This document shows positions 49,715 to 59,014 of a DNA stretch of 64,000 bases, piece by piece (the stretch's first letter is position 1; each line of letters opens with the position of its first letter). Under the pieces are notes generated by a model that saw nothing but the letters and a program-made list of their open reading frames with translations, did not search any database and was not told the origin of the DNA. The translations under genes and the position numbers were made by a program. Source of the DNA: Oscillospiraceae bacterium (GTDB lineage Bacteria > Bacillota > Clostridia > Oscillospirales > Oscillospiraceae); NCBI GenBank assembly GCA_017458065.1, contig JAFTGD010000006.1:1-64000 (forward strand), read 5' to 3'.

Positions 49715-50326
49715 ATGCGCTCTGTGGCCCCCATGCGGGTAGCTAAAATCGGATATATCGTAATATCTTTGGCTCTTTGCGGCTTAGGTATTATGCTTAT
49801 CATTAATCCTGGCATTTCCATCACGGCTTTTGGTTTGTTCACCGGCGTCTGCCTGATCGTCTTTGGGGCGGTCAAAATCATTGGCTATCTCTCAAAGGAT
49901 CTCTATCGTCTTGCGTTTCAGTACGACCTGGCTTTCGGGATCTTAATGATCGCACTCGGCATTATGGTGATCCTGGAGCCGAATAACGTGATCGACACCA
50001 TCTGCGTTGCCATCGGGATCGCGTTTTTAACCGATGGCCTTTTGAAGATCCAGATCGCCATCGATGCAAGGAGCTTTGGCATCAAGCAGTGGTGGCTGGT
50101 TCTGTCCATGGCAGTTCTCGCTGTGGTTGTGGGTATTCTGCTGGTCTTCCGAACGGCAGAGAGCGTGCGCACGCTTATGGTGCTGCTTGGAATATCTCTG
50201 CTGGCGGACGGTATTCTGAATCTGACCACGGTGCTTACCACGGTGAAAATCATTCACCATCAGTTCCCCGATGAAATAACCGTTGAATACGGAGACGTGG
50301 TCCTGGATGATACGGACACTCCGTAA
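49715..50326 (+). CDS. HdeD/DUF308 family membrane protein
   Basis: 203 aa. Six hydrophobic helices are arranged as three repeated hairpins (GYIVISLALCGLGIMLIINP, GILMIALGIMVILEPNN, LAVVVGILLVFRTAE), the DUF308 plan. HdeD in E. coli is linked to acid resistance at high cell density; function here is unknown. AGGAGG is 8 nt before the ATG. It probably answers to the upstream TetR regulator and closes the accessory region. Confidence 0.85.
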   Translation: MRSVAPMRVAKIGYIVISLALCGLGIMLIINPGISITAFGLFTGVCLIVFGAVKIIGYLSKDLYRLAFQYDLAFGILMIALGIMVILEPNNVIDTICVAIGIAFLTDGLLKIQIAIDARSFGIKQWWLVLSMAVLAVVVGILLVFRTAESVRTLMVLLGISLLADGILNLTTVLTTVKIIHHQFPDEITVEYGDVVLDDTDTP

Positions 50327-50355
50327 AGCATAATACCTTTCGCCCTCTCTTTTCT

Positions 50356-50401
50356 CGGCTCCTCCGTTATTCTCTCACGGGAATAATGAAGGAGCCGTTT
50401 T
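50356..50401 (+). terminator. Terminator after the HdeD-like gene
   Basis: CGGCTCC / GGAGCCG outer stem, with an inner TTATTC/GAATAA stem, then TTTT. Confidence 0.75.
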
Positions 50402-50615
50402 CACTATAAAAAAGGAATACCACTCATGCGATCCGGGGGCATTGCTCGCTTTTTAAGCAAATCCACAGATTTGATCGTATTTCCCGGCCTTTGGTTTCCC
50501 AGGGTGAAAATGCGGGATTTCGGAGGTTTTGGTTGCTTTTTCAGGCCGCAGATGGTACATTGAGAACAGAAGAATCGAGACGACGGTTTTGAATCAGACA
50601 AAACGGAGGTATGAG

Positions 50616-51503
50616 ATGAAACAGACAATCGCGATCCTGATCACCGTCCTGCTGGTACTGAGTCTGCAGATCGGCTGCGTGAGCGCCTTCGCGGCGGAGC
50701 TTCCGGGCGCGGCTCCCGACGCCTTCGTGGTCCGGGATCCCGCTCCGGAGATGGACCCCGCCCTGACCTTTGACTGGGAACTGCTGCTGAAGCAGAACGA
50801 CCTGAAGAACATCCTCAGCTGGTTCCCCGCGGTGAAGATCTACAGCAAGAGTTTTGACATGGATAACTGCACATGGCTCTTCCGCCACGGCGAGAACCCC
50901 GTCATGCTGACGGATGCCTATGGCTCGGTCTACGGCCAGTTCAGGGGCTGCTATTTCGAGCTGGCGGAGAGTACCGACGGCGTGGTGCGGCCGCAGATCA
51001 ACGGCCTGGCTGACGCCGCCGGATCCCTGGAGAACCTCAACAGCTTCTTCCTGGGCTATATCGGGGAGCCGGTGCGCATGCAGCTTGACCGCATCGAAGG
51101 GGATCTGATCTGGGCGGATGCGTACTACCTGGGCGGTTACCGGGAGAAGATCGCCTTCGACCGAGGGATCCTGGTGATCCGCGAGATCATGGGAATCTCC
51201 GATACGGGAGAGGTGGTCAACGTGACGGCTTTCGACTATGACAAGCTGCCGACAAAGTACGCTTTCCTCGACAGCTGGGACGACGTGCTGCGGAGAGTGG
51301 ACGTCCTGTGGGAGAGCTATTCCGGCATGGAGCGGCAGCTCCGCAGCGAGACGCTCTGGATCCCGATGGACTGGGAATACTATCCCGTTGAGTGCCGGTG
51401 GGGCGAGGTGACCCCGTATACCAACGACCGGTATATCGGGCCGTATCAGTATCCGGGAGACGGCGTGAACTACTCCCTGTACCTCACAACGGCAAAGGGC
51501 TGA
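50616..51503 (+). CDS. Secreted or lipid-anchored protein of unknown function
   Basis: 295 aa. A signal sequence (MKQTIAILITVLLVLSLQIG) ends near C21; LQIGC is a weak lipobox, and SAFAA could serve signal peptidase I instead. The mature part is acidic and rich in Trp, Tyr and Phe, with repeats of short beta-like segments (FRGCYFELAESTDGVVRPQI). No family was recognised. CGGAGG precedes the ATG at 50616; an upstream in-frame TTG at 50529 has no ribosome site. A terminator follows. Confidence 0.7.
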   Translation: MKQTIAILITVLLVLSLQIGCVSAFAAELPGAAPDAFVVRDPAPEMDPALTFDWELLLKQNDLKNILSWFPAVKIYSKSFDMDNCTWLFRHGENPVMLTDAYGSVYGQFRGCYFELAESTDGVVRPQINGLADAAGSLENLNSFFLGYIGEPVRMQLDRIEGDLIWADAYYLGGYREKIAFDRGILVIREIMGISDTGEVVNVTAFDYDKLPTKYAFLDSWDDVLRRVDVLWESYSGMERQLRSETLWIPMDWEYYPVECRWGEVTPYTNDRYIGPYQYPGDGVNYSLYLTTAKG

Positions 51504-51521
51504 GCAGAATACAGACCAAGA

Positions 51522-51548
51522 CAAGGGGCGGAGACGATCCGCCTCTTG
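51522..51548 (+). terminator. Terminator after the secreted-protein gene
   Basis: CAAGGGGCGG and CCGCCTCTTG form a 10-bp stem with one G-U pair, followed by TTTAC. Confidence 0.65.
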
Positions 51549-51821
51549 TTTACATAATGATACCAAAATGTTAATCTTTGAATGAAAACAGAAACTTTAT
51601 CGCCTTAAAACTGTGACTTTTTCACGGATTTTTTTGTAAAAAGGCGACTTTTTTGGAAGATTTATATGGAAATACTTCTCGTCATGTGATATACTTATCA
51701 TGCGCTTTTGTGCGGCAAAAAATGGAAAAGCACTGAAAAAACTTGCCAACATGGCGATTCTGTGGTAGTATGTTTTGCTGGTGTTGCACGTGCGGCGCCA
51801 TAGCAAACGGGAAGGTGTTCC
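51549..51821 (+). promoter_or_regulatory. murA upstream region with hairpin and two promoters
   Basis: TCGCCTT (51600) and AAGGCGA (51641) enclose a second small stem GTGA/TCAC and end in TTTTTT, like a terminator or small-RNA end. Two sigma-A-type promoters follow: TGGAAA-17-TATACT (51667-51695) and TTGCCA-17-TAGTAT (51743-51771). Confidence 0.55.
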
Positions 51822-53123
51822 ATGGATCAGTATATTATTCACGGCGGTACCACGCTGCAGGGCGAGGTTGAGATCAGCGGAGCGAAGAATGCGGCGGTTG
51901 CGATTATTCCGGCCGCGCTTCTGGTGCAGGGGGTCTGCCGCATTGAGAATATCCCTCAGATCAGCGACACGGACACGCTGCTGACGATTCTGACTCAGCT
52001 CGGCGCGCGGGTGAGCTATCTGAACAAGAGTACCATTGAGATTGACTGCACGGATACCCGCTATCAGGATGCACCCTACGACCTGATGCGAAAGATTCGC
52101 GCGTCCTACTACCTGATCGGCTCGATGCTGGGCCGTTTCGGCAGTGCCAAGACCACGATGCCCGGCGGATGCAACTTCGGCGTCCGTCCCATCGACCAGC
52201 ATATCAAGGGCATGCGGGCCCTGGGCGCTGATATCAGCGTCAAGAACGGCTTTGTCTACGCCGACGCCAAGGGCGGCAGGCTCCACGGCGCAAGAGTGTA
52301 TCTGGACAAGGTCTCGGTCGGCGCAACGATGAACATCATGATTGCCGCGGTCCTCGCCGAGGGCAGAACGGTGATCGAGAATGCGGCGCGCGAGCCGCAC
52401 ATTGTCGACCTCGCCAACTTCCTCAACTCCATGGGTGCGGATGTCCGCGGCGCGGGTACCGACACCATCAAGATTAACGGCGTGGAGGCCCTGCACGGCG
52501 GGACCTACACCATTATCCCGGACCAGATCGAGGCGGGTACCTACATGGTCGCCGCCGCTGCGACGGGTGGGGAAGTCCTCATCAAGAACGTGATTCCCAA
52601 GCACCTTGAGGGCATCAGCGCGAAGCTACGCGAGACGGGCACCCTCGTCGAGGAATACGAAGAAGCCGTCCTGGTCAAGGGACCGGATACGCTGCGCCGC
52701 ATCAACCTCAAGACCATGCCCTATCCCGGATTCCCGACGGACATGCAGCCTCAGTTCGGCGTGCTGCTGTGCCTTGCAAACGGCACCTCCGTCATCACCG
52801 AGGGGATTTACGACAACCGCTTCAAGTATGTCAACGAGCTGCGCAAGATGGGTGCGGAGATCCAGGTGGACAGCCGCGTCGCGGTCATCGACGGCGGGCG
52901 GAGGCTCACCGGCGCACCGGTGCACGCCTGCGACCTGCGCGCCGGCGCCGCCATGGTGATTGCCGGCATGGTCGCCTCCGGCGTGACGGAGATCGACGAT
53001 ATCCACTATATTGAGCGCGGCTATGAGCGCTTTGTGGAGAAGCTGAACGCCCTGGGGGCGAATATCCAGGTCCACTATGACGAGGAGGCCGGCGCTTCCT
53101 CGAGGATGTTCTCGGTCTGCTGA
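51822..53123 (+). CDS. murA: UDP-N-acetylglucosamine 1-carboxyvinyltransferase
   Basis: 433 aa. ISGAKNAAVAIIPAALL is the substrate loop, and PGGCNFGVRPIDQHIKGM carries the catalytic Cys that fosfomycin attacks. It joins PEP to UDP-GlcNAc, the first committed step of peptidoglycan synthesis. GGAAGGTG precedes the ATG. The stop shares a base with the rlmH start (TGATG). A second MurA copy, common in Firmicutes, is not in this window. Confidence 0.96.
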   Translation: MDQYIIHGGTTLQGEVEISGAKNAAVAIIPAALLVQGVCRIENIPQISDTDTLLTILTQLGARVSYLNKSTIEIDCTDTRYQDAPYDLMRKIRASYYLIGSMLGRFGSAKTTMPGGCNFGVRPIDQHIKGMRALGADISVKNGFVYADAKGGRLHGARVYLDKVSVGATMNIMIAAVLAEGRTVIENAAREPHIVDLANFLNSMGADVRGAGTDTIKINGVEALHGGTYTIIPDQIEAGTYMVAAAATGGEVLIKNVIPKHLEGISAKLRETGTLVEEYEEAVLVKGPDTLRRINLKTMPYPGFPTDMQPQFGVLLCLANGTSVITEGIYDNRFKYVNELRKMGAEIQVDSRVAVIDGGRRLTGAPVHACDLRAGAAMVIAGMVASGVTEIDDIHYIERGYERFVEKLNALGANIQVHYDEEAGASSRMFSVC

Positions 53124-53605
53124 TGCTCGCCGTCAGGCTGATCTGCGTCGGGAAACTGAAGGAACGCTACTTTGCCGACGCGGTCGCGGAGTACGAAAAG
53201 CGCCTCGGCGCGTTCTGCCGGCTGGAGCTGATCGAGATCCCGGAAGAGCGGCTGCCGGAGCGGCCCGCCCCGTCCGAGATCGAAGCCGCCCTGGAACGGG
53301 AAGCCCGGCAGATCGAAAAGAAGCTTCTGAAAGACGGCTTGCTTGTCTGCCTCTGCGTGGAGGGGACCCAGCAGAGCAGCGAGGCCTTCGCCGGGCTGCT
53401 CTCCCGGGCGGAGAGCTCCGGGAGGCCGCGCATCTCCTTCGTGATCGGCGGTTCTTTCGGACTGTCGGAGGGACTGAAGGCGAAGGCGGACGTCCGCTTG
53501 AGTATGTCAAAGATGACCTTTCCTCATCATCTGGCCCGCGTAATGCTTGCAGAACAGCTTTATCGCGGGTTTCAGATTAAGGAAGGCACCAGATATCATA
53601 AATGA
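53123..53605 (+). CDS. rlmH: 23S rRNA (pseudouridine1915-N3)-methyltransferase
   Basis: 160 aa. The SPOUT knot is seen in ISFVIGGSFGLSEGLKAKAD and LSMSKMTFPHHLARVMLAEQ, ending YRGFQIKEGTRYHK, the C-terminal H-x-x-H-like end that binds SAM. It methylates the pseudouridine in helix 69 of 23S rRNA. Its start overlaps murA by one base. Confidence 0.97.
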   Translation: MLAVRLICVGKLKERYFADAVAEYEKRLGAFCRLELIEIPEERLPERPAPSEIEAALEREARQIEKKLLKDGLLVCLCVEGTQQSSEAFAGLLSRAESSGRPRISFVIGGSFGLSEGLKAKADVRLSMSKMTFPHHLARVMLAEQLYRGFQIKEGTRYHK

Positions 53606-53624
53606 AGAAAGGGAAGAAGGAAAT

Positions 53625-55355
53625 ATGCATACGTACATGGATGAGTATAAGCGCTGGCTGGACAGCCCCGCGCTCAGTGAAGCGGAGTGGGCCGAGCTCA
53701 ACGCCATTGCCGACGACGAGAAGGAAATCCGGGAGCGCTTTTACGCCCCGCTGGAGTTCGGTACCGCCGGACTGCGCGGCACCATGAAGACCGGTCTGCA
53801 CAACATGAACATCCATATTATCCGCCACGCAACCCAGGCATTCGCGGATGTGATCTGTGCAGAGGGCGAGGCCGCAAAGAAGAAGGGCATCGTCATTGCC
53901 CACGACTGCCGCCTCAACGGCAGGCAGTACGCCGAGGAGGCTGCCGCAGTCATGGCCGCCAACGGCATCTATGTACGCATTTTTGACGCGCTGCGCCCCA
54001 CGCCGGAACTGAGCTTTGCCGTGCGCTACTACGGCGCCACCGCCGGCCTGAACGTGACGGCCAGCCACAACCCCAAAGAGTACAACGGCTATAAAGTCTA
54101 CTGGTCCGACGGCGCCCAGCTGCCCCCGCAGCATGCCGACGCCATCGCAAAGCGCATGGCCGAGACCGACCTCTTCACCTGCTTCAAGACCTGCGATTAC
54201 GCAGAGGCCGTCAAGAACGGCCAGATCGCCGTGATCGGCGACGAGACCGACGAAGCTTTCCTGGCGGAAGTTATGAAACAGGCCATCAACCCCGAGGCTG
54301 TCGAGGCGGTGGCGGACGAATTCCGCATTGTCTACACCCCGTTCCACGGCTGCGGTCACAAGCTGGTCCCCGAAGCGCTCAAGCGCCTCGGCATGAAGCA
54401 CATTTATCCGGTGCCCGAGCAGATGGTCATCGACGGCAGCTTCCCGACGGTGGTGAGCCCGAACCCGGAGAACCCCGAGGGCTTCTATCTGGCGGTTGAC
54501 CTGGCGAAGAAGGTCGACAGCGACCTCATCATCGGCACCGACCCGGATTCCGACCGCGTCGGCACCATGGTCCGCAACGAGAACGGCGAGTACGTCACCA
54601 TCACCGGCAACCAGATGGGTGTGCTGCTGCTGGACTACATCATCCAGGCCCGCAAGACCACCGGCTCCATGCCGCCCTCCCCGGGCACCCTCTGCAGCCT
54701 GGTCTCCACCACGATGGCCCGCACCGTCGCGGAGGCAAACGGCGTTCATTTTGAAGACACCTTCACCGGCTTCAAGTTTATGGCCGAGAGAGTCGCCGCA
54801 TGGGAAGCGGAGAAGAGCTACAACTACATCTTTGCCTTTGAAGAGAGCTACGGCTATATGGTCGGCGACTACGTCCGCGACAAGGACGCCGTCACCATCT
54901 CGATGCTGATCGCCGAGATGGCGGCCTGGTACCATGCCAAGGGTATGACCCTGCTGGATGCGCTGCATGCGCTGTACGAAAAGTACGGCTGGTACATGGA
55001 GAAGACCCTGAACCTCGTGATGCCCGGCGTGGACGGCCTGGAGAAGATGCGCGCTCTGATGAAGACGCTGCGCGGCAACCCGCCCACCAGCATCGGCGGC
55101 ACCGAGGTGATCCGCCTGCGCGACTACCAGGACGGCAGCATCAACGTCATGGGCCTCGGCAAAGTCGATAAGACCCCGTACTATGGCTCGAATGTCCTGT
55201 ATTTTGAGCTCGCCGACGGCAGCATCTTCATCGTCCGTCCGTCCGGCACCGAGCCGAAGATCAAGGTCTACCTGATGGTGCGCGGCGGCAGCGCCGATGA
55301 ATGCAGCGCGAAGCTGGACAAGCTTGTCGCATACGCCCAGGAACTTGGAAAATGA
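53625..55355 (+). CDS. Phosphoglucomutase / phosphomannomutase
   Basis: 576 aa. The catalytic phosphoserine loop is NVTASHNPKEYNGYKVYW, the metal loop GTDPDSDRVGTMV, the sugar loop FAFEESYGYMVGDY, and the phosphate-binding end RPSGTEPKIK. The length near 570 aa fits the alpha-phosphoglucomutase/PgcA group of Firmicutes. It converts glucose 1-phosphate to glucose 6-phosphate. The ATG at 53625 follows AAGGAA; earlier in-frame codons are inside rlmH. The next gene overlaps its stop by ATGA. Confidence 0.95.
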   Translation: MHTYMDEYKRWLDSPALSEAEWAELNAIADDEKEIRERFYAPLEFGTAGLRGTMKTGLHNMNIHIIRHATQAFADVICAEGEAAKKKGIVIAHDCRLNGRQYAEEAAAVMAANGIYVRIFDALRPTPELSFAVRYYGATAGLNVTASHNPKEYNGYKVYWSDGAQLPPQHADAIAKRMAETDLFTCFKTCDYAEAVKNGQIAVIGDETDEAFLAEVMKQAINPEAVEAVADEFRIVYTPFHGCGHKLVPEALKRLGMKHIYPVPEQMVIDGSFPTVVSPNPENPEGFYLAVDLAKKVDSDLIIGTDPDSDRVGTMVRNENGEYVTITGNQMGVLLLDYIIQARKTTGSMPPSPGTLCSLVSTTMARTVAEANGVHFEDTFTGFKFMAERVAAWEAEKSYNYIFAFEESYGYMVGDYVRDKDAVTISMLIAEMAAWYHAKGMTLLDALHALYEKYGWYMEKTLNLVMPGVDGLEKMRALMKTLRGNPPTSIGGTEVIRLRDYQDGSINVMGLGKVDKTPYYGSNVLYFELADGSIFIVRPSGTEPKIKVYLMVRGGSADECSAKLDKLVAYAQELGK

Positions 55356-55891
55356 AACTGCTTACACTGTTTCTCAGCTTTGCCAAGGTCGGAGTGATGA
55401 CCTTCGGCGGCGGTTACGCGATGATTCCGATCCTGGAGCGCGAGATCGTTGATAAGCACGGATGGGCGAGCAGTGAAGAATTGATGGACTATTACGCCGT
55501 GGGTCAATGTACCCCCGGCGTAATTGCCGTCAATACAGCCACGTTCATCGGATACAAGGTCGGCGGGGGTGTCGGCGGTGTCGTCGCGACCATGGGCGTC
55601 ATTTTCCCGTCGCTGATCATCATCATGCTGATCGCCGGGATCCTGACCAACTTTGCCGAAATCCCCGCGGTGAAGAGCGCCTTCTCCGCGATCCGCGTCT
55701 GCGTCTGCGTGCTGATCTTCAACTCGGTCCTGAAGCTCTGGAAGGGCGCCATCAAGGACAAGGCGGCGGTCGTGCTGTTTGCAATCGTATTTGGCATCTC
55801 GCTGTTTTTTGACGTGTCGCCGATCGTGTTTGTGGTCTTCTGCGCGGCAGCGGGCATCATCCTCACCAGAACGGGGGTGCGGGGGAAATGA
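55352..55891 (+). CDS. Chromate transporter, half-size subunit 1
   Basis: 179 aa. One CHR domain: FAKVGVMTFGGGYAMIPILE and QCTPGVIAVNTATFIGYKV are its signatures. Short ChrA proteins occur as pairs of oppositely oriented halves. The second half follows with an ATGA overlap. Chromate export is the family label; in anaerobes the real anion is unknown. Read with the phosphoglucomutase gene. Confidence 0.93.
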   Translation: MKLLTLFLSFAKVGVMTFGGGYAMIPILEREIVDKHGWASSEELMDYYAVGQCTPGVIAVNTATFIGYKVGGGVGGVVATMGVIFPSLIIIMLIAGILTNFAEIPAVKSAFSAIRVCVCVLIFNSVLKLWKGAIKDKAAVVLFAIVFGISLFFDVSPIVFVVFCAAAGIILTRTGVRGK

Positions 55892-56472
55892 TTTTTCTTC
55901 GGCTGTTTTGGGAGTTTTTCAAGACCGGACTCTTCGCGGTCGGCGGCGGGCTCGCGACGCTTCCGTTCCTCTATGACATCAGTACGAGGACGGGCTGGTA
56001 TACACAGGCGCAGCTGGCCGACATGATCGCGGTCTCCGAATCCACACCAGGCGCCATCGGCGTCAATATGGCGACCTATGTCGGGTTTACGACGGCAGGG
56101 ATCCCCGGCGCGGTTGTGGCAACGCTGGGGTTGGTCTGCCCGTCGATCATCATCATTATCCTGATTGCCCGGGTGCTGAAGCAGTTCCGGAACAACAAGA
56201 CGGTGGACGCGGCCTTCTACGGACTGCGTGCCTGCTCGATCGCGTTGATCGCGTCTGCGGGCCTGCTGGTGGCCAGGATCACCTTCCTGAATCCCGGCGC
56301 CCTGCAGCTGGAAGGCGCGGCGGCCGTGCTGAAGGGCCTTCTCAACTGGAAGGCGGTGGCGCTGGCGGCCGTGCTGTTGGCGGCGACGCGGGGCATCAAG
56401 CCGCTGAAGAAGCTGCATCCCATCGTGTTTATCGCCGCGTCTGCGGTGATCGGTATTTTGTTTTCCTTCTGA
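55888..56472 (+). CDS. Chromate transporter, half-size subunit 2
   Basis: 194 aa. The second CHR domain has FFKTGLFAVGGGLATLPFLY and SESTPGAIGVNMATYVGFTT. It should pair with subunit 1 as a heterodimer. Start and stop show tight coupling with its neighbours (ATGA overlap before, 17 bp to phoH after). Confidence 0.93.
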   Translation: MIFLRLFWEFFKTGLFAVGGGLATLPFLYDISTRTGWYTQAQLADMIAVSESTPGAIGVNMATYVGFTTAGIPGAVVATLGLVCPSIIIIILIARVLKQFRNNKTVDAAFYGLRACSIALIASAGLLVARITFLNPGALQLEGAAAVLKGLLNWKAVALAAVLLAATRGIKPLKKLHPIVFIAASAVIGILFSF

Positions 56473-56489
56473 GGAGTTGATCAAACCCC

Positions 56490-57593
56490 ATGATAGACAG
56501 AAGCATCGAAGTGGAGAGAATGGAGCACGTCATCAGCGTGTTCGGCTCCTTCGACCAGAACCTCCGCCTTATTGAGACGGAGCTCAATGTAAAGATCCTG
56601 GACCGGGATAACCTGATCCACATCACCGGCGAGGAAGAGAACGTCATGCTCGCCGAGAAGGCCATCAACGGTCTGTTGGCCCTGGCGGCCCGCGGCGAGA
56701 ACATCGATGCGCAGAACGTGCGCTATATTCTCGGTCTTGTCCGCAGCGGCAAGGAGAGCGAGATCCAGAAGCTGGCCGGGGACGTGGTCTGCATTACGGC
56801 CAAGGGCAAGCCCATCAAGCCTAAGACCCTTGGACAGAAAGAATACTGCGACGCCATCGCCAAGAACACCGTCACCCTGGGCATCGGCCCCGCGGGCACC
56901 GGCAAGACCTATCTCGCCGTGGCGGCCGCGGTGGCCGCCTTCCGCGCCGAGAAGGTCAACCGCATCATCCTGACCAGACCTGCCGTGGAGGCGGGGGAGC
57001 GGCTGGGCTTCCTGCCGGGCGACCTGCAGAGCAAGGTGGACCCCTACCTGCGGCCCCTGTACGACGCCCTTTTTGACATGCTGGGCGCCGATACCTACCA
57101 GAAGTATCTGGAGCGGGGGAACATCGAGGTCGCGCCGTTGGCCTATATGCGCGGCCGCACGCTGGACGACAGCTTCATCATCCTCGACGAGGCGCAGAAC
57201 ACCTCCCGCGAACAGATGAAGATGTTCCTGACCCGCATCGGCTTCGGTTCCAAGGTCGTCATCACCGGCGACATCACCCAGATCGACCTGCCGGAGGACA
57301 AGGTAAGCGGCCTGAAGGTCGCGATGCGCGTTCTGGAGGGCATCGACGACATTGCCATCTGCACCCTGACCGGGGCCGACGTGGTCCGTCACCGGCTGGT
57401 GCAGAAGATCATCGAGGCCTACGAGGACTACGAGAAGCAGAACCCGGTGGAAGAGCCCCGGCGGGACGGGCGGTCCGGCGGAAGGAACGCGGGACAAAAG
57501 CGCGGCAGCACGGGAACCGCCTCGACCGGCGCGGAGAGAAGCGCCGCCCCGAGAGGCAGAGTGCCCGCCGGAAGGAGAAAAGGCCATGCATGA
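56490..57593 (+). CDS. phoH: PhoH-like ATPase
   Basis: 367 aa. An N-terminal KH-like region is followed by the ATPase, with Walker A GPAGTGKTYLAVAAAVAAFR, RPAVEAGERLGFLPGDLQSK, and Walker B FIILDEAQNTSREQMKMFLT. It is probably an RNA helicase-like ATPase working with YbeY, encoded next. The last 45 residues are a Gly/Arg-rich tail. Its end overlaps ybeY by 8 bp. Confidence 0.95.
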   Translation: MIDRSIEVERMEHVISVFGSFDQNLRLIETELNVKILDRDNLIHITGEEENVMLAEKAINGLLALAARGENIDAQNVRYILGLVRSGKESEIQKLAGDVVCITAKGKPIKPKTLGQKEYCDAIAKNTVTLGIGPAGTGKTYLAVAAAVAAFRAEKVNRIILTRPAVEAGERLGFLPGDLQSKVDPYLRPLYDALFDMLGADTYQKYLERGNIEVAPLAYMRGRTLDDSFIILDEAQNTSREQMKMFLTRIGFGSKVVITGDITQIDLPEDKVSGLKVAMRVLEGIDDIAICTLTGADVVRHRLVQKIIEAYEDYEKQNPVEEPRRDGRSGGRNAGQKRGSTGTASTGAERSAAPRGRVPAGRRKGHA

Positions 57594-58062
57594 GATCGCA
57601 GTCAGCAGAGAAGTGGCAAATCTCGGCCACCGCAACGCGGCGGCGCTGATCCGGAAGGCTGTGAACCGGGCGCTGGACGCGGAGAACGTGCAGGTGCCCT
57701 GCCTGATCAGCGTGATGCTGACAGACGCCGAGGGCATCCGGCAGGTGAACAGGGAGTTCCGCGGCATCGACCGGGAGACGGACGTGCTGTCCTTCCCGCT
57801 GAACGAGCTCACGCCCGGCAGCTTTGATCCCGAGGCATGCGAGCGCGACTGGGACACCGGCGCCGTGATGCTGGGGGACATGATGATCTCGCTTCCCGCC
57901 TGTGAGAGGCAGGGGGAGGAGTTCGGCCACGGCTTTGAGCGCGAGATCCAGTATCTCGCCGTGCACTCGGTACTGCATCTGCTGGGTTATGACCACGTGG
58001 ACGAGGGAGAGCAGAAGCGCCTCATGCGGGCCCGGGAAAAGGCCATCATGGGCGACGACTGA
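57586..58062 (+). CDS. ybeY: Endoribonuclease YbeY
   Basis: 158 aa. The zinc motif HSVLHLLGYDHVDEGEQKRL supplies H-x3-H-x5-H; REFRGIDRETDVLSFPL is the second conserved stretch. It acts in rRNA processing and ribosome quality control. Placed between phoH and era, the classic order. Confidence 0.96.
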   Translation: MHEIAVSREVANLGHRNAAALIRKAVNRALDAENVQVPCLISVMLTDAEGIRQVNREFRGIDRETDVLSFPLNELTPGSFDPEACERDWDTGAVMLGDMMISLPACERQGEEFGHGFEREIQYLAVHSVLHLLGYDHVDEGEQKRLMRAREKAIMGDD

Positions 58063-58114
58063 ACAGGGAGATAAAAAAGAGCGATCAGCTGATCGGATGA
58101 ATAAGGAGCAAAGA

Positions 58115-59011
58115 GTGAACAACGAGATGACAAGAAGCGCCATGATCACCATCTGCGGACGGCCGAACGTGGGCAAATCCACCCTCACCAACGCCCTTGT
58201 GGGTGAGAAGATCGCCATCGTTTCCAGCAAGCCGCAGACGACCCGCAACCGCATCACGGCCATTGTGAGCCGCGGTGAGACCCAGTTTGTCCTGATGGAC
58301 ACACCGGGCTTCCACAAGCCCCGCACGCGACTGGGCGATTACATGGTGAACGTCGTACGGGAAAGCGTGGCGGACGTGGACGGCGTGCTGCTGGTGGTGG
58401 AGCCGATCCCCGCCATCGGACCTCAGGAGGAGGCCCTGATTGCCCGGATTGAGGAGCAGAAGCTGCCGGCTGTTCTGGTGATCAACAAGATCGACACGGT
58501 CGAGAAGGAGAAGCTGCTGGAGGTCATGGCGGTCTATGCGGCACGGCATAACTTCGACGCGATCCTGCCGATCTCGGCGAAAACGGGCGAAGGCCTGGAC
58601 GAGCTGATGACCGAGCTGGAGCGCTATGCCGAGGAGGGTCCGCATCTCTTCCCGGAGGACATGATCACCGATCAGCCTGAGCGCCAGATCTGCGCCGAGC
58701 TCATCCGCGAGAAGCTGCTTCTCTGCCTGGAGAAGGAGATCCCCCACGGAACAGCGGTGGAGATCACGGGCTTCTCTGAGCGCGAGAACGGCATCGTGGA
58801 TATCGAGGCCACGATCTACTGTGAGAAGGAAAGCCACAAGGGCATCATCATCGGCAAGAAGGGCGCCATGCTCAAGAAGATCGGGGCGCTGGCCCGCGAG
58901 GACATGGAGGACTTCCTTGGGACAAAGGTCAACCTCCAGACCTGGGTCAAGGTGAAGGACAGCTGGCGGGACTCCCTTGCGCAGCTCCGCAACTTCGGCT
59001 ACACGGAGTAA
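58115..59011 (+). CDS. era: GTPase Era
   Basis: 298 aa. G1 GRPNVGKS, G3 DTPGFHKP, G4 NKID, and a C-terminal KH domain with the GKKGAMLKKIG loop that binds the 3' end of 16S rRNA. GTG at 58115 has AGGAG 6 nt upstream and is preferred; ATG at 58097 (six codons earlier) and 58127-region ATG are possible. It checks 30S assembly. recO follows after 3 bp. Confidence 0.96.
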   Translation: MNNEMTRSAMITICGRPNVGKSTLTNALVGEKIAIVSSKPQTTRNRITAIVSRGETQFVLMDTPGFHKPRTRLGDYMVNVVRESVADVDGVLLVVEPIPAIGPQEEALIARIEEQKLPAVLVINKIDTVEKEKLLEVMAVYAARHNFDAILPISAKTGEGLDELMTELERYAEEGPHLFPEDMITDQPERQICAELIREKLLLCLEKEIPHGTAVEITGFSERENGIVDIEATIYCEKESHKGIIIGKKGAMLKKIGALAREDMEDFLGTKVNLQTWVKVKDSWRDSLAQLRNFGYTE

Positions 59012-59014
59012 GGC

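Noticed and set aside
39780-50400. Possible att direct repeat of the tRNA-Ser 3' end bounding the accessory region
   Set aside because: I looked for GGGTTCGAATCCC and the CTCTCCGCCA end downstream and saw no second copy, so the right border cannot be set by an att site.
58097-58114. ATG at 58097 as the era start
   Set aside because: The nearest ribosome site is about 24 nt away, while the GTG at 58115 has AGGAG at 6 nt; kept only as an alternative.
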